Assembly: GCF_022179325.1 (NCBI RefSeq)
Contig: NZ_BPQQ01000019.1
Span: forward strand, 1-60,628
Length of the DNA stretch: 60,628 nucleotides
Direction of reading: 5' to 3'
Origin: Methylobacterium isbiliense
GTDB lineage: Bacteria; Pseudomonadota; Alphaproteobacteria; Rhizobiales; Beijerinckiaceae
In this document: positions 25,795 through 35,165 of the stretch, one piece after another
Position numbering within the stretch: position 1 is the first letter of the stretch
Layout of the letters: every line of letters starts with the position of its first letter
Notes under the pieces: generated by a model
Databases searched by the model: none
What the model saw: the letters and a program-made list of their open reading frames with translations, nothing else
What the model was told of the DNA's origin: nothing
Translations under genes and position numbers: made by a program

Positions 25795-26196
25795 ATGAAG
25801 CGCCTGATCCTCGGAATGGCGGCGATGACCGCCCTGATCCTGACCAGCGTGGCGGCGGACGCCCGCGGCTTCCGCGGCGGCGGGGGCGGCTTCCGCGCCG
25901 GCGGTGGTGGGTTCCACGGCGGAGGATTCCGGGGCGGCGGGTTCCGCGGTGGAGGTTATCGCGGCGTCGCCGGCGGCTATCGGGGTGGCTTCCGGGGCGG
26001 ATACGGCCGGTACGGGTACGGCCGCTACGGCTATGGCCGTTACGGGTACGGCTACCGTCCCGGCTACGGGCTCGCCGCGGCCGGTGTCGGCGCCGCGGCC
26101 GCCGCGGCGGCGGCCGGCTACTACGGCTCGACCTACGCCGGTTGCGGCCCCTACGCCTATTACGATTCGTATTCCGGCGTGTGCCGCGCCTATTAG
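25795..26196 (+). CDS. Gly/Tyr-rich exported protein
   Basis: A 133-residue protein with a clear Sec signal peptide (MKRLILGMAAMTALILTSVA, cleavage after ADA), then a low-complexity region of GGGFRGG, GGYRGG and GRYGYG repeats, an alanine-rich segment and a C-terminal part with two cysteines (YAGCGPYAYYD, SGVCRAY). Such proteins are common in Methylobacterium and often sit at the cell surface. GGAGG ribosome site. A smaller relative with the same ADARGF/AEARGF start of the mature chain is encoded at 41810-42088. Confidence 0.8.
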   Translation: MKRLILGMAAMTALILTSVAADARGFRGGGGGFRAGGGGFHGGGFRGGGFRGGGYRGVAGGYRGGFRGGYGRYGYGRYGYGRYGYGYRPGYGLAAAGVGAAAAAAAAGYYGSTYAGCGPYAYYDSYSGVCRAY

Positions 26197-26410
26197 GCGA
26201 TGCTGCGGCGCGACGGCGGCGCCGCGCCGCGCCTGACCAAGCGTGGCGGGTGAGCCGCATCGACGGCCCGACACGCCATCCGCAGTCTCGTCGGCTCGGA
26301 CGGAGGATCCGCGGTGACCGCGCGCAGACACCCTCGGAGCCTCGGCGCAGCGGCGCGACCCGCCGCGGCCCCGACGGCCGAACCCCACGTCGGGTCCGCC
26401 CGATCGCGCA

Positions 26411-26485
26411 AGGATCAAGCGGAAAAGGATCGACCGGCCCAGGATCGACCGGCTCAGGATCGACCGGCCCCACATCGAGCGGCAG
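26411..26485 (+). repeat. 15-bp tandem repeat in front of the phosphoketolase gene
   Basis: Three near-identical units AGGATCGACCGGCCC at 26426-26440, 26441-26455 and 26456-26470, with degenerate units on each side (26411-26425 and 26471-26485). The array ends 11 nt before the ATG at 26497. It is in frame with the gene and would encode [10 protein letters not shown] pentapeptides if translation began upstream at 26314. Confidence 0.85.
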
Positions 26486-26496
26486 AAGGGGAAGCC

Positions 26497-28902
26497 ATGA
26501 AGGACGCCGTGTCGGACACCGAACTGAGCCTGATGGACGCCTATTGGCGCGCCGCCAACTACCTGTCGGTCGGCCAGATCTACCTGTACGACAATCCCTT
26601 GCTGAAGGAGCGCCTGAGCAAGGAGCACATCAAGCCGCGCCTGCTCGGCCACTGGGGCACCACGCCGGGCCTGAACTTCATCTACGTGCATCTGAACCGG
26701 CTGATCCGGAAGCACGACCTCAGCATGATCTACATCACCGGACCCGGTCACGGCGGGCCCGGCCTGATCGCCAACGCCTATCTCGAAGGCACCTACAGCG
26801 AGGTCTACCCGAACATCTCCCGGGACGAAGCGGGCATGAAGCGCCTGTTCAAGCAGTTCTCCTTCCCGGGCGGCGTGCCGAGCCACGTCGCCCCGGAGAC
26901 GCCGGGCTCGATGCACGAGGGCGGCGAGTTGGGCTACGCGCTCTCCCACGCCTACGGGGCGGCCTTCGACAATCCCGACCAGATCGTCGCCTGCGTGGTC
27001 GGCGACGGGGAGGCCGAGACCGGGCCGCTGGCGACGAGCTGGCACTCGAACAAGTTCCTCAATCCGGTGACCGACGGGACGGTGCTGCCGATCCTGCACC
27101 TCAACGGCTACAAGATCGCCAATCCGACGGTGCTGGCGCGGATCAGCCACGAGGAGCTCGACTGCCTCTTCCGCGGCTACGGCTACACGCCGCACTTCGT
27201 GGAGGGCGACGATCCCGCGACGATGCATCGGCTGATGGCCGCCACCCTCGACACCGTGCTCGCCGACATCCAGCGCATCCGGGCGGACGCGCGCCGGAAC
27301 GGGGTCACGGAGCGTCCGCGCTGGCCGATGATCGTCCTGCGGACCCCGAAGGGCTGGACCTGCCCCAAGGAGGTCGACGGCAAGCGCACCGAGGATTACT
27401 GGCGCTCGCACCAAGTGCCGATGGGCGAGATGCACGACAACGCGGGCCACGTGCGCATCCTCGAGGAGTGGATGCAATCCTATCGGCCGGCCGCGCTGTT
27501 CGACGAGACCGGCCGGCTGCGGTCCGAACTCGCCGCGATCGCCCCGCAGGGCGAGCGCCGCATGAGCGCCAACCCGCACACCAACGGCGGCTCCGTGCTG
27601 CGCGACCTGCGGCTGCCGGATTTCCGCGACTACGCGGTCGAGGTGCCGGCGCCGGGGGCCGTCATGGCCGAGTCCACCCGCCAAATGGGCCGCTTCCTGC
27701 GCGACGTCATGGCGCTCAACGCCGAGGCGCGGAACTTCCGGCTGTTCAGCCCCGACGAGAACAACTCCAACCGCTGGCAGGACGCGCTGGAGGTCACCAA
27801 CCGCGCCTGGGTCGCCGAGCGGCTGCCCTGGGACGATCACCTCGCCCCCGACGGCCGCGTGATGGAGATGCTGAGCGAGCACCAGTGCCAGGGCTGGCTG
27901 GAGGGCTACCTGCTCACCGGCCGCCACGGCTTCTTCTCCTGCTACGAGGCGTTCATCCACATCATCGACTCGATGTTCAACCAGCACGCCAAGTGGCTGA
28001 AGGTCTGCAATCACATCCCCTGGCGGCAGCCGATCGCGTCGCTCAACTACCTGCTGTCGAGCCACGTCTGGCGCCAGGACCACAACGGGTTCAGCCATCA
28101 GGATCCGGGCTTCATCGACCACGTGGTGAACAAGAAGGCGGAGATCGTCCGGGTCTACCTGCCGCCGGACGCCAACTGCCTCCTGTCCGTGACCGATCAT
28201 TGCCTGCGCAGCCGCAACTACGTGAACGTGGTGGTCGCCGGCAAGCAGCCGGCCCCGCAATGGCTGACCATGGATCAGGCGGTGAAGCACTGCACGGCGG
28301 GGCTCGGCATCTGGGACTGGGCGAGCAACGACCGCGGCGGCGAGCCCGACGTCGTGATGGCCTGCTGCGGCGACGTGCCGACGCTCGAAACCCTCGCGGC
28401 CGTCGACCTGCTGCGCAGGCACGCGCCGGACGTCAAGGTGCGCGTCATCAACGTCGTCAACCTGATGAAGCTTCAGCCCGACACGGAGCATCCGCACGGG
28501 CTGCCGGACCGCGACTTCGACGCCCTGTTCACCACCGACAAGCCGGTGATCTTCGCCTTCCACGGCTATCCCTGGCTCATCCATCGGCTGACCTACCGGC
28601 GCCACGGCCACGCCAACTTCCACGTGCGCGGCTACAAGGAAGAGGGCACGACCAGCACGCCGTTCGACATGTGCGTGATGAACGAACTCGACCGCTTCCA
28701 CCTCGTCAGCGACGTGATCGACCGCGTGCCGGGCCTCGCGACGCGGGCCGCCTACGCCAAGCAGGCGATCCGGGACAAGCTGATCGACCACAAGGAGTAC
28801 ATCTGCCGCCACGGCGACGACATGCCCGAGGTGGCGGGCTGGATGTGGGGCCGGAATGCGGCCGCCCGCGCCGGCACCTCGACGGAGGGCGACAACCTCT
28901 GA
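26497..28902 (+). CDS. xfp: xylulose-5-phosphate/fructose-6-phosphate phosphoketolase
   Basis: An 801-residue thiamine-diphosphate enzyme that splits xylulose 5-phosphate (and often fructose 6-phosphate) with phosphate into acetyl phosphate plus glyceraldehyde 3-phosphate (or erythrose 4-phosphate). His52 in [11 protein letters not shown], the TITGPGH-like region ([11 protein letters not shown]), the ThDP motif [19 protein letters not shown] from residue 169 and HQDPGF are in place, and the length is typical. The start at 26497 follows an AAGGGG site; a frame open to 26314 includes a repeat-encoded extension. First gene of a three-gene sugar-phosphate set. Confidence 0.95.
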   Translation: MKDAVSDTELSLMDAYWRAANYLSVGQIYLYDNPLLKERLSKEHIKPRLLGHWGTTPGLNFIYVHLNRLIRKHDLSMIYITGPGHGGPGLIANAYLEGTYSEVYPNISRDEAGMKRLFKQFSFPGGVPSHVAPETPGSMHEGGELGYALSHAYGAAFDNPDQIVACVVGDGEAETGPLATSWHSNKFLNPVTDGTVLPILHLNGYKIANPTVLARISHEELDCLFRGYGYTPHFVEGDDPATMHRLMAATLDTVLADIQRIRADARRNGVTERPRWPMIVLRTPKGWTCPKEVDGKRTEDYWRSHQVPMGEMHDNAGHVRILEEWMQSYRPAALFDETGRLRSELAAIAPQGERRMSANPHTNGGSVLRDLRLPDFRDYAVEVPAPGAVMAESTRQMGRFLRDVMALNAEARNFRLFSPDENNSNRWQDALEVTNRAWVAERLPWDDHLAPDGRVMEMLSEHQCQGWLEGYLLTGRHGFFSCYEAFIHIIDSMFNQHAKWLKVCNHIPWRQPIASLNYLLSSHVWRQDHNGFSHQDPGFIDHVVNKKAEIVRVYLPPDANCLLSVTDHCLRSRNYVNVVVAGKQPAPQWLTMDQAVKHCTAGLGIWDWASNDRGGEPDVVMACCGDVPTLETLAAVDLLRRHAPDVKVRVINVVNLMKLQPDTEHPHGLPDRDFDALFTTDKPVIFAFHGYPWLIHRLTYRRHGHANFHVRGYKEEGTTSTPFDMCVMNELDRFHLVSDVIDRVPGLATRAAYAKQAIRDKLIDHKEYICRHGDDMPEVAGWMWGRNAAARAGTSTEGDNL

Positions 28903-28945
28903 GCAGAGCCGCGTCGGCCTGCCGACGCAGATCTGCTTGGGTTTT
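28902..28945 (+). terminator. intrinsic terminator after phosphoketolase
   Basis: GCGTCGGC (28911-28918) and GCCGACGC (28921-28928) make an 8-bp stem, with an outer AGCAGA/TCTGCT pair at 28902-28907 and 28932-28937, followed by TGGGTTTT. It would separate xfp from the downstream genes at least in part. Confidence 0.6.
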
Positions 28946-29105
28946 CGAGAGCGCGCAGGTTCGTGTCGCCAAATCCGCCTGGGCCGCATTCGCCGGGTCG
29001 GCGGCAGGCATGACGCGCGATCGCAGGTCGCCGGACGGCGTGCCTCGGGGACCGCCGCCCGGGCGCCTGCCTGCAGGAGGGGCGCGCCCCGGCGCGTCGG
29101 CGGCC

Positions 29106-29831
29106 ATGACACGGATTCTGCGCGCGGCGATCTTCGACGTGGACGGCGTGCTGGTGGATTCGCCCCACGAGCGGGCCTGGCGCGAGGCACTCGCCGGCTT
29201 TGCCGACCCGGCCGGGTTCACCACGGCCTTCTACCAGAGCCACGTCGCGGGCAAGCGGCGCCTGGAAGGGGCGCGGGCCGTGCTGGAGCGCCTCGGCGGC
29301 GCGGGGGCGGCCGCCCGGGCCGCCGCCTACGCGGAGCGCAAGCAGGCCCTGATCGACCGGCTGATCGCCGAGGGCAGCTTCGTGGCGTTTCCGGATGCGA
29401 TCCGCCTCGCGGTCGCGCTGAAGGTGGCGGGTCTGCGCATGGCGCTCGCCTCCTCGTCGAAGAACGCGGACGCAATGCTGGCCCGCGTGGGCCTGCCGGA
29501 CGGGTGCACGCTGCTGTCGCTGTTCGATGCCGACCTGAGCGGCCGCGACGTGCCCCGCGGCAAGCCCGATCCGGCCCTGTTCCTGCTCGCCGCCGAGGCG
29601 GTGGGCGTGCCGCCGGCGCAGTGCGTCGTCGTCGAGGACGCGCCGGCCGGGATCGCGGCCGCGCGGGCGGGCGGGATGGCCTCCCTCGGGATCGCCCGCC
29701 TCGGCGACGAGGCGCTGCTGCGGGAGGCGGGCGCCGACCTCGTCGTCAAGTCTCTCGACGAGGTCGACGTGGCCGCTCTCGCCGGCGGCGTGCTGCGCGC
29801 GCGGGCCGTCACGGAGACCGCCCATGCCTGA
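29106..29831 (+). CDS. HAD-family hydrolase, beta-phosphoglucomutase-like
   Basis: A 241-residue HAD superfamily protein. FDVDGVLVDSP contains the nucleophile Asp11 and acid/base Asp13, followed by HERAWREAL (the cap His-x-x-Ala-Trp of beta-phosphoglucomutases), ASSSKNADAML, GKPDPALFLLAAEAVGV and VVVEDAPAGIAAARAGG. It overlaps the GH65 phosphorylase gene by 8 nt, the usual pairing in which the mutase converts beta-glucose 1-phosphate to glucose 6-phosphate. Confidence 0.88.
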   Translation: MTRILRAAIFDVDGVLVDSPHERAWREALAGFADPAGFTTAFYQSHVAGKRRLEGARAVLERLGGAGAAARAAAYAERKQALIDRLIAEGSFVAFPDAIRLAVALKVAGLRMALASSSKNADAMLARVGLPDGCTLLSLFDADLSGRDVPRGKPDPALFLLAAEAVGVPPAQCVVVEDAPAGIAAARAGGMASLGIARLGDEALLREAGADLVVKSLDEVDVAALAGGVLRARAVTETAHA

Positions 29832-32109
29832 GGTGCTGCGCCCGACGCCCGATTCCGGCTGGACCCTCGCCCATGACGGCTACAGCGTGACGACGGAGAG
29901 CGCCGTCGAATCCCGCTTCGCCTTCGGCAACGGGTTCCTCGGCATGCGGGCCGCCCGCTCGGTGAGCCGGGGGCCGACCTGGGCCAGCTGGCTCGGCTAC
30001 ATCCGCTGGGCCTCGTGGCCGCGCTGCTACGTCGCCGGCCTGTTCGACATGCCCAACACCGAGCCGGCGGTGCCCGCGCTGGTGCCGGTCGCCGACTGGT
30101 CGCGGGTGCGCATCGTCCTCGACGGCGCGACGCTGGCGGCCCGCGAGGGCGCGATGCTGCACGGAACGCGCACGCTCGACCTGCGGCGCGGCGTGCTCCT
30201 CGCCGACTGGGCGCACCGGACCCCTGCGGGCGTGACCTTCAGGGGCCGGGAACTCCGCCTCCTGTCGCTGGCGGACCGGGCCGTCGGATTGCAGATCCTG
30301 CGCATCGCGCTCGATCGCGACGAGGTCGAGGTGAAGCTGGAGGCGAGCTTCGGCCTCGCCGGCCTCGGCATGGAGCCGATGCGGCTGGAGCGCGACCTCG
30401 CCGCGTGGCGCACCGAGGGCACCGCCAAGGCCGTCGCCATGGCGGGTGCCGCGAGGCTGGCGCACGGCGGGGCAGCCTCCGAGCCCGAGCGGCCGTTCCC
30501 GCTGCGCTGGGTCTGGCGCTGGCGCTCGGTCGCCGGGCAGGCGGCGGTCTTCGCCCGCTTGGTCGCGGTGGCGCGGGCCGACCGGCCGGACGAGGACCCC
30601 GCGCCCCCCGCCGCGGCGGCGCTGGCGCGCAGCACCGCGCTGGGCTGGCGCGCCGTGCTGGCGGCGCACGAGGCCGCGTGGGGGGAGCGCTGGACGATGA
30701 GCGACGTGCTCATCGAGGGCGACGACGCGCTGCAGCGGGCCTTGCGCTTCGCCGTCTACCACCTGACGAGCGCCGCCAACCCCGAGGACGAGCGCGTCTC
30801 GATCGGCGCGCGCGGGCTCACGGGCGACGCCTATTTCGGCCACGTCTTCTGGGACACCGAGATCTACCTCCTGCCCTTCTACACCGCGATCTGGCCGGAG
30901 GCGGCCCGCGCGCTGCTGATGTACCGCTTCCACACGCTGCCCGGCGCGCGCGAGAAGGCCGTGCGCCTGGGCTATCGCGGCGCGCTCTATCCGTGGGAAT
31001 CGGCCGATACGGGTGCCGAGACCACGCCCGACTCGGTGCTGGGACCGAATGGGACGCCGGTCGAGATCCTGACCGGGAAGATGGAGCACCACATCAGCGC
31101 CGACGTCGCCTACGCGGTCTGGCACTACTGGCGCGCCACCGGCGACGACGACTTCCTGCTGCAGGCCGGCGCCGAGATCCTGCTGGAGACGGCCCGGTTC
31201 TGGGTCTCCCGCGCCGTGCCCGAGGCCGACGGCCGCCGGCACATCCGGCACGTGATCGGACCGGACGAGTATCACGAGGACGTCGACGACAACGCCTTCA
31301 CCAACGTGATGGCCCGCTGGACCATCGCCCGGGGCCTGGAGGTCGTGGCCCTGCTGCAGGCGCGCTGGCCCGAGCGGGCGGCCGCCCTCCGGGCCGCCCT
31401 CGCGCTCGGCGACGACGAACTCGCGCAGTGGCGCGATGCGACCGCGCGGATCGTCGACGGGCTCGATCCCGAGACGGGGCTGTACGAGCAGTTCGCGGGC
31501 TTCCACGGCCTCGACCTGCTCGACGTGGCGGATTACGCCGACCACGCGCTTCCCATCGACGTCATCATCGGCCGCGAGCGCACGCAGGGCTCGCAGGTGG
31601 TCAAGCAGGCCGACGTGGTGGCGCTGATCGCGCTCCTGCCGCAGGAATTTCCCGGCGCGTCGGCCGAGACGAACTTCCGCCACTACGAGCCGCGCTGCGC
31701 CCACGGCAGTTCGCTCAGCGCTTCCATGCACGCGCTCGTCGCAGCCCGCCTGGGGCAGACCGAGACGGCCCTGCGCTACATGCACGAGACTGCCTCCCTC
31801 GACCTCGACCCGGACCCGAACAGTGCGGGGGGCGTGCGCATCGCCGGGCTCGGCGGATTGTGGCAGGCCGTGGTGCGCGGCTTCGGCGGCCTGACCCTGT
31901 CCGGCGAGCGGCTGGAGATCGACCCGCGCTTGCCGCCGCAATGGCGGTTGCTGTCGTTCCGGACGCGCTGGCGGGATCGCATGGTGGCGTTCCGCATCAC
32001 GCAGGACGGCGTGGACGCGCGGCTCCTGGCCGGCGAGCGCATGGAGATCGGCATCGCCGGCACCAGTGTGGCGCTGGAGGTGGGCATGGCGCAGCGGGTG
32101 AGCCATTAG
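29824..32109 (+). CDS. glycoside hydrolase family 65 disaccharide phosphorylase
   Basis: A 761-residue GH65 protein (maltose/trehalose/kojibiose phosphorylase group). FAFGNGFLGMRAA and the N-terminal beta-sandwich lead to the (alpha/alpha)6 barrel with FWDTEIYLLPFY, YPWESADTGAE, HVIGPDEYHEDVDDNAFTN (catalytic acid Glu482) and VVKQADVVALIALL. RYEPRCAHGSS-like residues (HYEPRCAHGSSLS) bind phosphate. It would split an alpha-linked glucose disaccharide to beta-glucose 1-phosphate plus glucose. The exact linkage cannot be fixed by eye. Confidence 0.9.
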   Translation: MPEVLRPTPDSGWTLAHDGYSVTTESAVESRFAFGNGFLGMRAARSVSRGPTWASWLGYIRWASWPRCYVAGLFDMPNTEPAVPALVPVADWSRVRIVLDGATLAAREGAMLHGTRTLDLRRGVLLADWAHRTPAGVTFRGRELRLLSLADRAVGLQILRIALDRDEVEVKLEASFGLAGLGMEPMRLERDLAAWRTEGTAKAVAMAGAARLAHGGAASEPERPFPLRWVWRWRSVAGQAAVFARLVAVARADRPDEDPAPPAAAALARSTALGWRAVLAAHEAAWGERWTMSDVLIEGDDALQRALRFAVYHLTSAANPEDERVSIGARGLTGDAYFGHVFWDTEIYLLPFYTAIWPEAARALLMYRFHTLPGAREKAVRLGYRGALYPWESADTGAETTPDSVLGPNGTPVEILTGKMEHHISADVAYAVWHYWRATGDDDFLLQAGAEILLETARFWVSRAVPEADGRRHIRHVIGPDEYHEDVDDNAFTNVMARWTIARGLEVVALLQARWPERAAALRAALALGDDELAQWRDATARIVDGLDPETGLYEQFAGFHGLDLLDVADYADHALPIDVIIGRERTQGSQVVKQADVVALIALLPQEFPGASAETNFRHYEPRCAHGSSLSASMHALVAARLGQTETALRYMHETASLDLDPDPNSAGGVRIAGLGGLWQAVVRGFGGLTLSGERLEIDPRLPPQWRLLSFRTRWRDRMVAFRITQDGVDARLLAGERMEIGIAGTSVALEVGMAQRVSH

Positions 32110-32853
32110 CCCGAAGCGGCGGCCCCCGATTCGTCGCGGGAGAGGCCGCGAATCGCGGAGGCTCGGCGCGGGTTCCGGTTGCCGACCCCTTGCGGCGAGC
32201 CCGGCGATCCGGCTGCCCGCGCAAGGCACCGGGCGTGGTCCGTCCCATGCGAAGAGCGCTCGGACCCTGCCCCGGATTGGGTGGCGCACCGGTCGATCTG
32301 CAAGCTCTGCGCATGCAGCAACCCGTGGTTGAATGATCGCCACAGCGAGGTACCCGATCTCGCGGTTCGCGGGGCCCCGTTAAGGTGCAGAATATCAGGA
32401 CATTTCGCTGAGTATCTGTTTGGCGATGATCTTGGCTCGTGTGCATCACTGTGCGTGACTCAGATCAACTCATGCAAGATCGAGAAACAAGCAAGTAGGG
32501 GCGAAATCTAATGAGCCAAAAATCTCACCACAAGTGAAATGGAATGTGAGGATTTTGTTCTTGATGCTGCCCTGTGCGGTATCCGAGACGCCGGTGATAC
32601 GCTTCGGATTCGATGCAAAACGACGTCAAGACGTCGACCCAAGCGAGAAAGTGCTCGGTGCAGTTGGGTCATTTGAAGTCAAGCATTCACGTCTAAATTT
32701 TAACGTCATATACTACGGGTGGGTATTAATGAGTTTGCGTGCAAGCCAATTCAGAGATAAAAATTGCCAAGACGATTGATCAAAGTTATTCAGAGCGCGG
32801 CGAAATCATGATCTAGGCTGTGCAGTTTCGGCGGAAGCACTGGAGGCGGTGCT
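32110..32853. other. AT-rich intergenic region with no convincing gene
   Basis: About 740 nt. The first part has normal GC; the part from about 32340 to 32810 drops to about 40-45% GC (26 of 60 bases in 32641-32700, 24 of 60 in 32701-32760). One ORF (32534-32779, 81 codons) has no family resemblance. The region could hold regulatory DNA for the AraC gene or be a remnant of transferred DNA. Confidence 0.6.
32127..32155 (+). terminator. hairpin after the GH65 gene
   Basis: CGATTCG (32127-32133) pairs with CGAATCG (32149-32155), extended by a CGG/CCG inner stem with a small bulge, 18 nt after the stop codon. A plausible terminator of the phosphorylase operon; no T run. Confidence 0.45.
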
Positions 32854-33942
32854 GTGCACTCTTGTGTCATGCCAAACCAGGGCTCGCCGGCCGACGCTGC
32901 GGCAGGTCGGGCTGGTTCGAGTCCGATCGAGCCCTCGCTTCCGATCGATTTCGTCCACATCCACGCCGTTCAGGCGATCTGCGAGATCCTGAGCGAACTG
33001 GATGTCGATCCGGACGACATTCTCGAACAGGCGGGTGTCCGCACGCAGATCGTCGGCCTCACCGACGTCGTGTCGTACGCCTCGCTGGGGCGGCTGACGG
33101 CCCTGGCGGCCAGCCAGTCCCGGTGCGCCCATTTCGGCCTCCTCGTCGGTCAACGGACGACCCTGGCCTCGCTGGGCCTGCTCGGGGCGCTGATGCGCCA
33201 CTCGCCGACGATCGGCGACGCCCTGCAGGCCCTGGCGCGGCACCATGGCGCCCTGAACCGCGGCGCCGTGATCGGCTTGGCGACCGCCGGCCTCGACGCA
33301 TACGTGAGCTATGCGCCCTACGAGCCGGAGGCGGAGGGGATCGCGCTGCATTGCGAGCGGGCCCTCGCGGCGCTGACCGGCGTGCTGCGATCCCTCTGCG
33401 GCCCGGACTGGTCTCCCCACGAGGTGCTGATGCCGCGCCTGGAGCCGCCCGACACCGCGCCCTACCGGGAGTTCTTCCGGTCGCCCGTCCGGTTCGATCA
33501 GGAGAATGCCGCGCTGGTCTTTCCGGCCCGGCTCCTCAGGCGCTCCATCGCCGGCGCGAACCCGCTCGCGCGGCAGGCTCTGGAGCGGCGCATTCAACGG
33601 CACGAGGCGGCCCTTCCGGCCGACATGACGGACGTGATCCGGCAGCGCCTGCGCGTGGCTGCGAGCCGGACGCGGATCGACAAGCGGCAGGTGGCCCAGA
33701 TGCTGGCGATCCACCGGCGCACCTTGAGCCGCCGGCTGAAGGCCGAAGGCACCAGCTTCCGGCTGGTCGCCGACGAGACCCGGTTCGGCATCGCCAAGCA
33801 GCTGCTGAGCGACACCACGATGAGCTTGGCGCAGATCTCGGCCGCGCTGGAATTCTCGGAGCCGGCCGCGTTCACGCGCGCCTTCCGACGCTGGAGCGGC
33901 ACGACCCCGAGCGCGTGGCGCAACGAGCGCCGGCCGCCATGA
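32854..33942 (+). CDS. AraC-family regulator with arabinose-binding-like N-terminal domain
   Basis: A 362-residue AraC/XylS-type regulator of the OruR/ArgR-like group. The N-terminal ligand domain (about 30-230) has LSELDVDPDDILEQAGV, RCAHFGLLVGQ and EALRFLR-like spacing. The C-terminal double HTH (about 265-355) has VAQMLAIHRRTLSRRLKAEG and SLAQISAALEFSEPAAFTRAF followed by FRRWSGTTPSAWR. GTG at 32854 with a GGAGG site 7 nt upstream is the likely start; ATG at 32869 is the alternative. Its target is not evident. Confidence 0.88.
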   Translation: MHSCVMPNQGSPADAAAGRAGSSPIEPSLPIDFVHIHAVQAICEILSELDVDPDDILEQAGVRTQIVGLTDVVSYASLGRLTALAASQSRCAHFGLLVGQRTTLASLGLLGALMRHSPTIGDALQALARHHGALNRGAVIGLATAGLDAYVSYAPYEPEAEGIALHCERALAALTGVLRSLCGPDWSPHEVLMPRLEPPDTAPYREFFRSPVRFDQENAALVFPARLLRRSIAGANPLARQALERRIQRHEAALPADMTDVIRQRLRVAASRTRIDKRQVAQMLAIHRRTLSRRLKAEGTSFRLVADETRFGIAKQLLSDTTMSLAQISAALEFSEPAAFTRAFRRWSGTTPSAWRNERRPP

Positions 33943-33959
33943 CGGGCCGCCCCCCTCGC

Positions 33960-33996
33960 GGCGACCAGAAAATCGGTTCGGAACCGATTGGTCGCC
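33960..33996. terminator. bidirectional terminator between convergent genes
   Basis: GGCGACC (33960-33966) and GGTCGCC (33990-33996) close an inner perfect stem AATCGGTTC/GAACCGATT (33971-33979 and 33981-33989), with a 4-nt bulge on the left. It ends 1 nt before the stop codon of the minus-strand gene and 18 nt after the AraC stop. Confidence 0.6.
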
Positions 33997-33997
33997 G

Positions 33998-34423
33998 TCA
34001 GCCGGAGCAGCGCTGGTAGCCGACGCCCGTCGTGTCCTGCTCGCTGTAATAGCGCCTCAGGACACCGTTCGAAGCCGTCAGGAGGGCTCTGACCTCATTG
34101 GCGGCCACTTTGTTCGCACAGTCGAGGACGAGAAGGTTGCGGTCGCCGGTCGGCCGGACGGATTTGATCTGGCAGGTGGCCATCGGGGTTCTCAGGCGGC
34201 GTCCGGAGATGATGAAGGCCGGCGCGAAGACATCGATCGGCGTCTTGAAGGCGGTTCCCTTGCCGCCCGAGGCATAGACCTCGCCGCAATCGCGCCCCTC
34301 CAGCACCCACGCGCCCTGATAGGCCGACAGGCCGGCCTCCGCCGCGAGCGCGGGCGGCATCCTGACCGGCGCAGCCAGGGCCAGGCCGAGCCCCACGGCT
34401 ATCACGACCTGCGTCTTCCCCAT
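33998..34423 (-). CDS. small exported hypothetical protein
   Basis: A 141-residue protein with a Sec signal peptide (MGKTQVVIAVGLGLALAAPV, cleavage near ALAA) and a mature chain with four cysteines (EGRDCGEVY, MATCQIK, LDCANK, QRCSG) that probably form disulfides in the periplasm. The pattern GAWVLEGRDCGEVYASGGKG resembles small exported proteins common in rhizobia, but I cannot name a family. AAGGAGGT site in front of 34423 decides the start. Confidence 0.7.
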   Translation of the reverse strand: MGKTQVVIAVGLGLALAAPVRMPPALAAEAGLSAYQGAWVLEGRDCGEVYASGGKGTAFKTPIDVFAPAFIISGRRLRTPMATCQIKSVRPTGDRNLLVLDCANKVAANEVRALLTASNGVLRRYYSEQDTTGVGYQRCSG

Positions 34424-34785
34424 CGCCACCTCCTTCAGGCAGGACCTGTATCGACGAAATCCGGTTCTCATCAGCCGCGGCGACCCAATCACGCCAGATT
34501 CGACACGCTCGGACGATGGCATCGCGTGATGTCGCGCGAGAGTGCCGGTCCCCGATAGGGTCCAAAAGTGGTCATGCGGCAGCGGTGAACGCTCCGAGAA
34601 CCGGATCGTCGCTCACGGCGCAGTCGCATTCCAGGGCAATCCTGAGGAAGTCGGTTCGATCATCAGGACTATCCAGCCTTGCCGAGGAACCGACGAGACC
34701 AGAGCGCTTCTGATCGACGCCGTCACGGAGAAGGCGGACGCTGCCGTCGCGGCGACCGCTCCGTCGGAGGACGCGCCGAGGCCGG
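34424..34785. other. intergenic region without a recognised feature
   Basis: About 360 nt between the exported protein and the tautomerase gene, both on the minus strand. Short ORFs here look like noise. Nothing structured was found. Confidence 0.4.
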
Positions 34786-34998
34786 TCACGACGTCAGCGC
34801 CCTGACGTCCTCGGTGGTGAGGCCCTTGCCGCCGATGCCCCAGGCGCCGCTGCGGAACTCCTGGACCCGCACCCAGGTCACGCCGCGCATGGCCTCGCCC
34901 TCGATCTCCACCATGGCGTCGGTGACCTTCTCGATCATTCCCTTCTTCTGCGCTTCCGTGAACACGCCTTCGATCAGCTGAATGTCGACGAGCGGCAT
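34786..34998 (-). CDS. 4-oxalocrotonate tautomerase family protein
   Basis: A 70-residue member of the tautomerase superfamily. The catalytic N-terminal Pro2 (MPLVDIQLIEGVFTEAQKKG) and the VRVQEFRSGAWGIGGKGLT region are present. Such small enzymes form hexamers and tautomerise enol or keto acids. It is divergent from the winged-helix/TPR regulator at 35166, with 167 nt between the starts. Confidence 0.9.
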   Translation of the reverse strand: MPLVDIQLIEGVFTEAQKKGMIEKVTDAMVEIEGEAMRGVTWVRVQEFRSGAWGIGGKGLTTEDVRALTS

Positions 34999-35165
34999 GG
35001 TGCATCTCCTCTGTCTTCGTCCCGCACCGGTGCGGCGCGGTCGGGTATGATCTACCCGGATGCGGCGCGCGAGGCTGGGAGGAGCCCTGGAGGGGGCCGG
35101 GAGAGTTCGTGGAGATGTGGTAGAGTGCCCGGGCCGCGCATGCGCTCGTCCATGGAGGACCGGCG

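Noticed and set aside
26411-26485. possible CRISPR-like array
   Set aside because: Units are contiguous with no spacers, and 15 bp is too short. The same holds for the arrays at 25551 and 36733.
25756-29190. 1144-codon open frame on the minus strand
   Set aside because: Antisense to the phosphoketolase gene. Such long antisense frames arise in GC-rich DNA; the composition is low complexity and no family is visible.
32534-32779. 81-codon ORF in the AT-rich island
   Set aside because: No ribosome site, no homology that I recognise, and composition unlike neighbouring genes; kept only as part of the intergenic description.
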